From a virus, in IMG/VR virus record IMGVR_UViG_3300021959_000125, positions 1 to 39,781 of that record: a DNA stretch of 39,781 nt; one strand, given 5' to 3'. Below, one piece after another: positions 31,832 to 38,619 of the stretch. The translations under genes and the position numbers were made by a program. Numbering within the stretch: position 1 is the first letter of the stretch; each line of letters begins with the position of its first letter. Below the pieces are notes generated by a model. That model had not been told where the DNA came from, searched no databases, and worked only from the letters and a program-made list of their open reading frames with translations.

Positions 31832-33838
31832 ATGGCATATACAATTAATAGAACAGACGGAACAGCAATAGCAACAGTATCCGACGGGCAAATAGATCAA
31901 GCATCAACTGATATTACACTAGTTGGAAAAAACTTTAGTGGATACGGTGAATACATTAATGAAAATCTTGTTAAAATGCTTGAAAACTTTGCTGGTGATT
32001 CTCAGCCTTCTGCTCCTCTAACTGGTCAGCTATGGTATGACATTACAGAAAATAGAATAAAAGTTTATTCCGGAAATGAATGGAAGTCTGTTGGAACATC
32101 TGCTTTAGCAACAGAAAGACCCTTAGATATTAGTTCAGGAGATTTTTGGTTTAACATCGTTTCAAGACAACTGTATTTTTATGATGGAACAGCAGATTAT
32201 TTAATTGGTCCTGACTACAAAATTTCTCAAGGAGTAAGTGGTGTAGTTGTAGAGGATATAGAAGATTCAAACGGAAACAATAGAACTATCTCAACAGTTT
32301 ATGTAGGCGGAGATAGAGTAGGATTTTATAGTAAACAAGAATTTTCGCCACGTGTTGCTATTCCAAATTTTGATCAAGCATCTGTAAAGATTGGTTACAA
32401 CCCAATCAAACAAACTCACAAGTTTTTAGGTGTAGCAACTAACGCAGAAGCACTAGGTGGTTTAAGTTCTGATATTTTTGCTAAAAAAGATCAAGCAAAT
32501 GTTTTTACAGAAGAGCTTACTATTCAAACAGCAGGCGGATTAAGATTCGGCGAAGCAACTAATGGACAGCTAGGTTCAGAAGGTGCTGGCGATTTGTTCT
32601 TATTGAACACAACAAACAATCAAAAAATTACAGTAAGAGGCAGAAGGAATGGAGCCAACGTTAACTTTATTGTTGTAACTCCAAACGATCCTACTGAGCA
32701 AAACAAAGATTCAATTAAACTTAACGATCAACTACCAAACAGCATTGTTAAAATTGGAGGAAGTCTTGTTGTAGACGGAGACTTTACTGTAGCAGGATCT
32801 GTTTTAGAAATCCAATCACAGAACGTTCAAGTTGAAGATAAGTTAATTGAACTAGCAGTACCGAGTTCGGGATCGGCCACAGACTTATTAGCCGACGGTG
32901 GAGGTATAGCACTAAAAGGAAATACCGATCACACTATTACTTGGGATAATGCTACAGACACGTGGCAATTTTCAGAAAATATTAGTATTCCTGCGTTAAA
33001 AGGATATCAAATCAACGGAGCAAATGTTTTATATGATACAGGTAACGGTGTAGAACTTGCCGCGATTGTTAACAGTGCTCCAGGTTTAACCTCTTTTGGT
33101 AATCAAATTGAAATGAATGTTGATAATATTACAGTTAACGATAATATTATTAGCAACAACGGTGTTAGTGCTCCTTACTCAAATGGAGATCCAGCTAACC
33201 CAACAGACATTAAGATTGAACCGAGAGGTAACATTGTATTAGTAGGAACACCAAATCCTAAAATTACAGGACTTGCTACAACTAATGAAACTAATATTAA
33301 TCAAACAGCAGAAGCATTTGATAATTTAAGTGTTACAGAAAGGTCTGAAGCAACCACTAAATCTTATGTGACAAATTATGTAAGAAAAAGAAGTATTCCG
33401 TTTTCAATGGATATTACGGGTTACTATCCAAACGAAGAAAACCCAATGACAGCAAATGAAATTGCTACTGAACTTTTAAGAATTTGTCCTCCAGCAGAAT
33501 ATGAAGCAGGAACTAGAATACGTATTAGCACGGTAAGATATGTATTAAGCAATATTGATTCAGTATCTCCTACATTAACAACTACTTCGCTGTATGATGT
33601 TGTTGGTAGCGAAACACCTAGCGGACCAACAGGAACGTTTGGTGTAATTAGAGAAGTAGACGCTGATACAATAGGTGCTAAGAGACCTCCTAGATTGTAT
33701 CCTATTAGAGGTATAACAACATATGAGTTAAACACAGGTAAAACTGCTTGGGTAGTTGCGCCTGGAGGCGGATTAGTTGAAGACCAAACAAACCCAACAG
33801 ATCCTTTAACAGGACTAGTAAACTTTATTAGGCCATAA
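31832..33838 (+). CDS. Tail fibre protein 2 (paralogue)
   Basis: A 668-aa member of the fibre family. The N-terminal module (residues about 1-125) has SGYGEYINENLVKMLENFAG, GQLWYDITENRIKVYSGNEW and GDFWFNIVSRQLYFYDG. The middle includes GVATNAEALGGLSSDIFAKK and a VDGDFTVAGSVLEIQSQ segment like other fibre shafts. The C-terminal part (from about residue 508) begins TKSYVTNYVRKRSIPFSMDI and resembles the end of fibre 4, so the two may share a tip fold. It has no tail-collar domain. ACGGAG is 10 bases before the ATG. Confidence 0.75.
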   Translation: MAYTINRTDGTAIATVSDGQIDQASTDITLVGKNFSGYGEYINENLVKMLENFAGDSQPSAPLTGQLWYDITENRIKVYSGNEWKSVGTSALATERPLDISSGDFWFNIVSRQLYFYDGTADYLIGPDYKISQGVSGVVVEDIEDSNGNNRTISTVYVGGDRVGFYSKQEFSPRVAIPNFDQASVKIGYNPIKQTHKFLGVATNAEALGGLSSDIFAKKDQANVFTEELTIQTAGGLRFGEATNGQLGSEGAGDLFLLNTTNNQKITVRGRRNGANVNFIVVTPNDPTEQNKDSIKLNDQLPNSIVKIGGSLVVDGDFTVAGSVLEIQSQNVQVEDKLIELAVPSSGSATDLLADGGGIALKGNTDHTITWDNATDTWQFSENISIPALKGYQINGANVLYDTGNGVELAAIVNSAPGLTSFGNQIEMNVDNITVNDNIISNNGVSAPYSNGDPANPTDIKIEPRGNIVLVGTPNPKITGLATTNETNINQTAEAFDNLSVTERSEATTKSYVTNYVRKRSIPFSMDITGYYPNEENPMTANEIATELLRICPPAEYEAGTRIRISTVRYVLSNIDSVSPTLTTTSLYDVVGSETPSGPTGTFGVIREVDADTIGAKRPPRLYPIRGITTYELNTGKTAWVVAPGGGLVEDQTNPTDPLTGLVNFIRP

Positions 33839-33843
33839 TACGG

Positions 33844-33849
33844 TAAATA
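33844..33849 (+). promoter_or_regulatory. Late promoter candidate (CGGTAAATA) before fibre 3
   Basis: TAAATA in the 32-bp gap after fibre 2, 21 bases before the next ATG. GGAAGAG (33859-33865) follows as the ribosome binding site. TATAAT at 33853-33858 is a second possible -10 in the same gap. Confidence 0.5.
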
Positions 33850-33870
33850 TGATATAATGGAAGAGAAAAC

Positions 33871-35493
33871 ATGCCATACCAGATAAACAAATTTAACGGA
33901 GATCAATTAGTAGTACTACAAGATGGTACATTAGACTCTACTACAAGTATCGGACTTGTTGGTAAAAATTTTGCTGGCTATGGTGAAATTCAAAACGAGA
34001 ACGCATTATGGATGTTAGAAAATTTTGCTGGAGTTGGTGCTCCGCCAAAAGCTATTAAAGGTCAACTTTGGTATGATTCTAATGTTGATAGAATTAAAGT
34101 TTACGATAGTACTAAATGGTTATTGGTAGGCGGAACAGAAGTAACTGCGACCGCTCCAACTTCACCCTCAACAGGCGATACTTGGTTAGAATCAGGTACT
34201 AAAAAGTTTCATGTATATGATGGTAATCAGTTTGTATTTGTAGGAGCAGAAGATGTACCTGGATATAATGGTCCTACAAGAGCTATTAGTGCTGAACTAA
34301 CAGACGATCAAGGTGCTACACATCCTGCTATTAGAATAACAGTGAATGGAACCACTATTGCTATTGTAACAGATAGTCCATATACTGTAAACAACATTCC
34401 AGGATTTACAAATTTAGACGCAGGAATAAATTTAAATTCTGCTACTTACCTAAAAGGAGCATTACACGGTAATGCCGATACAGCAACTGCACTTCAAACT
34501 CCGAGAAATATTAACGGAGTAGCATTTGATGGAAGTCAAAATATTACAGTTACATCAAGTACTACCAATCCTTTAATTGCTGGAACATTCTTAACAGGAA
34601 ACAACTTTGATGGTACAAATTCTACCACATGGTCAGTTAATGCTACAGCGAATGATGTAAGCGATACTGTTGTTTCAAGAGATAGCGCAGGCAATTTTAG
34701 AGCAAATACAATTACAGCAGATTTAAACGGTAATTCAACAGGAACACATACAGGACCATTAGTTGGGAATGTAACAGGAAATGTAACAGGAACACATACA
34801 GGACCAGTAGTTGGAAATGTAACAGGTAATGTTTCAGGTAACGTAACAGGTTTTGTAACAGGTAATGTAACTGGTACATTAGTAGGAAGTATACAAAACA
34901 CAGATACAAGTGTTGCTTATGATGAAGTTACAAGAACATTCAATGGAACATTAAATGGAAATGCTTCAAGTGCTAATAAACTTACAGCACCAACAACTAT
35001 TAATAATGTACCGTTTGATGGTAGTGGTCCAATTACAATTCAAGATCTAACTAAACTTCCGCTTTCCGGCGGAATATTGTTAGGTACACTATTATTACAT
35101 CAAGATCCTACACAAAGTTTACAAGCCGCAACAAAACAGTATGTAGATGCTAGAGATACAGCAACGGAACAAAGCGTACTAGCTCAACTACCTCCTGCTT
35201 ATACAATTACGTATGGCAATACACAGTATAGCACAACTGGTTTTACAAATCAAGTAGGAAGTTTCAACAACAGTAGAAATAATTTTGATGTATTTCCTCC
35301 CGCAGGTAAAACAATGGCAGATCTTATAGCATTTATACCTAGTATTGCTGTAATTCATTATGCCGGCGGTGTTGATGGTAACGATAGTTTAAGATGTATA
35401 TGGTCTAATCTAGGAGATAGAATTAGAGTTTATGTACAAAACACAGAACAGAGAAGTACACCAGCCGCAAACTGGTTGGCGATTTGGAGTTAA
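33871..35493 (+). CDS. Tail fibre protein 3 (paralogue) with GNVTG repeats
   Basis: A 540-aa fibre protein. The N-terminal module (1-125) has AGYGEIQNENALWMLENFAG, GQLWYDSNVDRIKVYDSTKW and GDTWLESGTKKFHVYDG. Residues 195-290 carry text common in phage fibres (GNADTATALQTPRNINGVAF, VVSRDSAGNFRANTITADL). Residues about 290-340 are a run of TGTHTGPLVGNVTGNV-type units, likely a beta-helical or fibrous shaft. The C-terminus (about 440-540) ends in a compact tip (RIRVYVQNTEQRS, then NWLAIWS). It is the shortest complete fibre of the set. The repeat is encoded by near-identical DNA (34738-34833), so copy number may vary. Confidence 0.78.
   Translation: MPYQINKFNGDQLVVLQDGTLDSTTSIGLVGKNFAGYGEIQNENALWMLENFAGVGAPPKAIKGQLWYDSNVDRIKVYDSTKWLLVGGTEVTATAPTSPSTGDTWLESGTKKFHVYDGNQFVFVGAEDVPGYNGPTRAISAELTDDQGATHPAIRITVNGTTIAIVTDSPYTVNNIPGFTNLDAGINLNSATYLKGALHGNADTATALQTPRNINGVAFDGSQNITVTSSTTNPLIAGTFLTGNNFDGTNSTTWSVNATANDVSDTVVSRDSAGNFRANTITADLNGNSTGTHTGPLVGNVTGNVTGTHTGPVVGNVTGNVSGNVTGFVTGNVTGTLVGSIQNTDTSVAYDEVTRTFNGTLNGNASSANKLTAPTTINNVPFDGSGPITIQDLTKLPLSGGILLGTLLLHQDPTQSLQAATKQYVDARDTATEQSVLAQLPPAYTITYGNTQYSTTGFTNQVGSFNNSRNNFDVFPPAGKTMADLIAFIPSIAVIHYAGGVDGNDSLRCIWSNLGDRIRVYVQNTEQRSTPAANWLAIWS
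34738..34833 (+). repeat. Two in-frame 48-bp tandem units in fibre 3
   Basis: Units 34738-34785 and 34786-34833 each begin ACAGGAACACATACAGGACC, differ at only a few positions and keep the reading frame. Degenerate GNVTG units continue to about 34890. In-frame repeats of this kind can expand or contract by recombination without breaking the gene. Confidence 0.75.
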
Positions 35494-35494
35494 T

Positions 35495-35851
35495 ATGTAT
35501 TACGTTTGTATAGAAAATAGTGAAGTAACATCAATATTAAATTACAGGCCAAATGTGCCTAGCAGTATTGAAGTGGTTGAAATTTCAGATGATAATATGA
35601 AATTATTAGAAGCAGGTAACCATTACTTTAATGTTGATACAAAATCAGTAACATCAAAATCCGCTGAAGAACTACAAGAAAAAGCAGATGCTGAAGCAAA
35701 TATTGAAAACTTAGAATTTTTACGTAGTACTGACTGGAAAGTTCTTAGACACATTAGAGAACAGAAGTTAGGTATTACAACTAGTTTAACTGAAGAACAA
35801 TATGTTTCTTTAGAAATACAAAGAGAAGACGCCGCAAAGGCAATTAGGTAA
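35495..35851 (+). CDS. Putative tail-fibre assembly protein
   Basis: A 118-aa protein. The start at 35495 is chosen because GGAG (35486-35489) precedes it at normal spacing, whereas an in-frame ATG at 35432 lies inside fibre 3 without such a site. The N-terminus is a small beta segment (YYVCIENSEVTSILNYRP). The centre is an Ala/Glu-rich helix. The C-terminus (about 75-117: FLRSTDWKVLRHIREQKLG, then SLTEEQYVSLEIQR) follows the pattern of tail-fibre assembly proteins (DW-x-x-x-R-x-x-E, then an LTxEEY helix and a final Arg-rich helix). Such proteins help fibres trimerise and may cap the tip. The location between two fibre genes agrees. Confidence 0.6.
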   Translation: MYYVCIENSEVTSILNYRPNVPSSIEVVEISDDNMKLLEAGNHYFNVDTKSVTSKSAEELQEKADAEANIENLEFLRSTDWKVLRHIREQKLGITTSLTEEQYVSLEIQREDAAKAIR

Positions 35852-35862
35852 CGGAGCGAAGG

Positions 35863-37647
35863 ATGCCATATAACGTAAACAGATACAACGGTGTACTACA
35901 AACAACAGTACCTGATCAAACAGTCGATACATCATCAACTGACTTAAGATTTGTAGGTAAAAATTACGCAGGATATGGCGAAATCCTAAATGAAAATTTC
36001 TTACACTTGCTCGAAAGTTTTAGAGGTGATACTCAACCAAGAAAAAGCATACCTGGACAAATTTGGTATGACGATCTAAATAACAAAATTAAATTTAGAA
36101 GTACAGATAATCAGTGGAGAGGACTTGCTATTGCTGATGTAAGCAGTATACCTCCAACTGGACTACAAAATAAAGATGTTGGAAACTTTTGGTATAACTC
36201 AACTGCTGGACAGATTAGTGTTTGGAATGGATCTGATTTTGAATTAATTGGTCCAGAAAGAGCAACAGGGTTTTCTGAAACAAAATTAACTTCTGCTGTA
36301 ATTCGTGATGATAGTAACATTGCTCATGCTATTGTAAAACTTGTAGTTGATAATACAGTAATTGGTGTTATATCCGATGATGATTTTGTTATTGGAACTA
36401 TTGAAAGTATTACAGGGTTTACAAATATTAAGAAAGGTATTACATTAGTTAATACTGGATCAGACGGTGTTACAACAGGTGATCATAGATTCTGGGGAAC
36501 AGCCGGAGACACTTTAAGATTTACTGGTTTAGATATTAATAACTTCGTACTAAGAGCACCAGGCGGATCAACTTATGATGATGCTGGCTTAACTGTTGGT
36601 ACAGATGGCGATTTAAGAATTGCTATTGACAACGGTGACGAAGCAGTTATTGAAAATTCTTTAGGTAATACCGTTAGAGTAAGAGTAAAGACAGGCAATG
36701 TAAATGATGACATTGCTATATTTTCAAATGTAGGATTTTTACCAGGTACAAGTAATAGATTTAACATTGGTTCTTCAGGACAACGATACAGAGAAATACA
36801 TTCAAGAGAAATGTATGCTGATACAATTGAAGGTACTCTTAATGGTAATGTAGTTAGTGATAGTGGTTTAACAATGGTTAACAAACTAACCAACGAGCTA
36901 AATGGTACATTGATTGGAGACCTAAAAGGAAATATTTTAGATAGTGCTAACAATTATGTTTATGAAGCCAGCACTAAAACTTTTACCGGTACAAATGCTA
37001 CAATAACAAATGTAAGCACAGACACTTTGACAGTGGTTAATAGAGTTATAGGAGATGTTAAAGGTGATATATACGCACAAGACGACAGTATTGCGTACAA
37101 TAATAACACCAAGGACTGGTACGGTACCTTTAACGGTAACGCAGATACCGCTTCAAAACTAGCAGGAACACCACAAATTAATGGAGTTGTGTTCGATGGA
37201 AGTCAAAATGTTACAGTAATTGATTCTTCGAGAGTAGCAAAGACTGGTGATACTATGGTTGGTAATTTAACAATTACAGCACAACCTACGCTGAATGATC
37301 ATGCGGCAACAGTACAGTATGTTAACACAGCAATTAGAAGTAGAACAATTTTCTTAAGTTTAGATACTAGAGGTTTAAACGAAACTACCAATGGGCCAGG
37401 ATCGGTTGCCAACATGCTTAATACACTAGCACCAGTGAGTAATTTCGAAGTAGGAACAAGAGCTCATGTAGCAAGTACTAGACAGAATGTTTCATCTACA
37501 GGAGTATTAACTTATGCTAGTTGGATTGGTTATACATCTGTTAGTGGGGTGAATATCACTACAACAGTTTCTGATCCTACAAGAAATAACAATTTAATTT
37601 ACGAAGTTAACCAAGCGGGGAATAGTTGGGTATATGTCTCAGGTTAA
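35863..37647 (+). CDS. Tail fibre protein 4 (paralogue)
   Basis: A 594-aa fibre protein. The N-terminal module (1-130) has AGYGEILNENFLHLLESFRG, GQIWYDDLNNKIKFRS and GNFWYNSTAGQISVWNG. The middle has GTLNGNVVSD and GDVKGDIYAQDDSIAYNNN, also seen in fibre 5. Residues about 455-490 have the widespread fibre motif AKTGDTMVGNLTI followed by HAATVQYVNTAI. The tip (about 487-594: RSRTIFLSLDTRG, FEVGTRAHVASTR, WVYVSG) resembles the end of fibre 2. The last 14 bases overlap the downstream oxygenase gene. ACGGAGCGAAGG precedes the ATG. Confidence 0.77.
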   Translation: MPYNVNRYNGVLQTTVPDQTVDTSSTDLRFVGKNYAGYGEILNENFLHLLESFRGDTQPRKSIPGQIWYDDLNNKIKFRSTDNQWRGLAIADVSSIPPTGLQNKDVGNFWYNSTAGQISVWNGSDFELIGPERATGFSETKLTSAVIRDDSNIAHAIVKLVVDNTVIGVISDDDFVIGTIESITGFTNIKKGITLVNTGSDGVTTGDHRFWGTAGDTLRFTGLDINNFVLRAPGGSTYDDAGLTVGTDGDLRIAIDNGDEAVIENSLGNTVRVRVKTGNVNDDIAIFSNVGFLPGTSNRFNIGSSGQRYREIHSREMYADTIEGTLNGNVVSDSGLTMVNKLTNELNGTLIGDLKGNILDSANNYVYEASTKTFTGTNATITNVSTDTLTVVNRVIGDVKGDIYAQDDSIAYNNNTKDWYGTFNGNADTASKLAGTPQINGVVFDGSQNVTVIDSSRVAKTGDTMVGNLTITAQPTLNDHAATVQYVNTAIRSRTIFLSLDTRGLNETTNGPGSVANMLNTLAPVSNFEVGTRAHVASTRQNVSSTGVLTYASWIGYTSVSGVNITTTVSDPTRNNNLIYEVNQAGNSWVYVSG

Positions 37648-38125
37648 TCTTATAGAAAATTATTGTTCGAATCCAAGCGAAATAGTTGAACTAGCTGAAA
37701 AATATTCAGATAAGTTTTCAACAAGAACTGATGGCGATAAGTTTCAATTTAAAACTAAGTATGGAAAAAGTAATATGAAAAGTATGTTTCATATAAACAT
37801 GCCAGAAGATTTACTTGATACTATTTGGAAAACCATTCCAGAAGATAGAACATTTGTTGAGAGTGTTACTCTTAATAGGTATGATCCTGGTGACTATCTA
37901 CCACGCCATAAAGATTCAATCGGAAGTTATTGGAAATTTAAATTGATATTCTTACAAAGTGACAAACCTCATTTCAAATGGTACGATAAAGAAGGCAACA
38001 GTTACTTAATTGACGAAAAACCAGGAGCAGTTGTTGATATGCCAATTGATTTAGAACATGAGGTAACAGAAATAGGACAAGACGAAAGACCAAAGTACAG
38101 TTTAGTACTGGCATGGGGAGCATAA
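37634..38125 (+). CDS. 2-oxoglutarate/Fe(II)-dependent oxygenase
   Basis: A 163-aa protein with the jelly-roll oxygenase iron site. H92-x-D94 sits in YLPRHKDSIGSYW and the distal histidine is H142 in DLEHEV. A basic residue for 2-oxoglutarate follows, R152 or K154, in ERPKYSLVLAWG. Such enzymes hydroxylate or demethylate proteins, nucleic acids or small molecules; the substrate cannot be told from sequence. It starts inside the end of fibre 4 (14-base overlap) and is followed closely by another small gene, so it is made with the fibres. Modification of fibre residues is an attractive inference. 2OG-Fe(II) oxygenases are known in cyanophage genomes, often without assigned substrate. All metal ligands are present. 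Confidence 0.8.
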   Translation: MSQVNLIENYCSNPSEIVELAEKYSDKFSTRTDGDKFQFKTKYGKSNMKSMFHINMPEDLLDTIWKTIPEDRTFVESVTLNRYDPGDYLPRHKDSIGSYWKFKLIFLQSDKPHFKWYDKEGNSYLIDEKPGAVVDMPIDLEHEVTEIGQDERPKYSLVLAWGA

Positions 38126-38126
38126 T

Positions 38127-38597
38127 ATGGCGATAGAAACTAAAAAATTAATCTTTATGAAGTCCAATGGTGTTCTCGTTGCCATGATGGATAAAGATCA
38201 AAGTACAGACTATATTGATACTGAAAAGTTTCAAATTAAAGTAGTTGAAATGGATAACGAAAATGGTGATTATTGGCATGGTGACCACGATACTGGTAGT
38301 GTTCAAAGCAAAAGTGACAAGCCAGTTGTAAACGAATCAACTCTTAAGTATAATACTAATATCAAGATACTTCAAGAATATCCTATTCATAAACAACTTA
38401 ACATTATTATTGAAATGTTAGACGCATCTGATGTGCCTAACACTCCAGAATTTACGGCAATGAAAGCGTTTATTGATGCTGCAAAAGCTAATTTAGATGA
38501 AAAAATAACAGCGTACTCAACAAACAGCGATGCTTATACATTTGTGTCAACAGATGATGATAAAGCACAAGCTGAAGCGTTAAAGACGTTTGAATAA
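38127..38597 (+). CDS. Small fibre-cassette protein, possible assembly factor
   Basis: A 156-aa protein. Residues 1-65 are beta-like (KKLIFMKSNGVLVAMMDKD, then FQIKVVEMDNENGDYWHGDH). The C-terminal half is helical, with ILQEYPIHKQLNIIIEML (about 90-107) and a final Ala-rich helix. The YP-x-x-x-QL pattern resembles the C-terminal helix found in small fibre-assembly or chaperone proteins of marine phages (YPSIGDQLD-like), but the match is weak. GGGGAG lies 6 bases before the ATG, with a 1-base gap after the oxygenase stop. Its place between the oxygenase and fibre 5 supports a fibre-related role. Otherwise unknown. Confidence 0.55.
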   Translation: MAIETKKLIFMKSNGVLVAMMDKDQSTDYIDTEKFQIKVVEMDNENGDYWHGDHDTGSVQSKSDKPVVNESTLKYNTNIKILQEYPIHKQLNIIIEMLDASDVPNTPEFTAMKAFIDAAKANLDEKITAYSTNSDAYTFVSTDDDKAQAEALKTFE

Positions 38598-38600
38598 ATA
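38593..38600 (+). promoter_or_regulatory. Late promoter (AATAAATA) before fibre 5
   Basis: AATAAATA overlaps the stop of the previous gene and lies 19 bases before the fibre 5 ATG, in the same arrangement as at 28949. AGCGGGA follows as a weak ribosome binding site. Confidence 0.52.
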
Positions 38601-38619
38601 CGTATAGAGCGGGAAAAAC

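Noticed and set aside
31827-31834. TATAAATG at the start of fibre 2 as a late promoter
   Set aside because: It includes the start codon of the gene itself, so it could not drive a full-length message, and the last base differs from TATAAATA.
33424-33906. 160-codon minus-strand ORF opposite fibres 2 and 3
   Set aside because: It is antisense to clear coding sequence, spans the end of one gene and the start of the next, and has no motif or ribosome binding site. It is a shadow frame.
34536-34901. Minus-strand ORF with repeated valine-proline text
   Set aside because: It is the antisense reading of the GNVTG repeat of fibre 3; the regularity comes from the repeat DNA.
35432-35494. Upstream ATG extending the small fibre-assembly protein into fibre 3
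   Set aside because: The 21 extra residues simply read fibre 3 in another frame. The GGAG before 35495 marks the real start.
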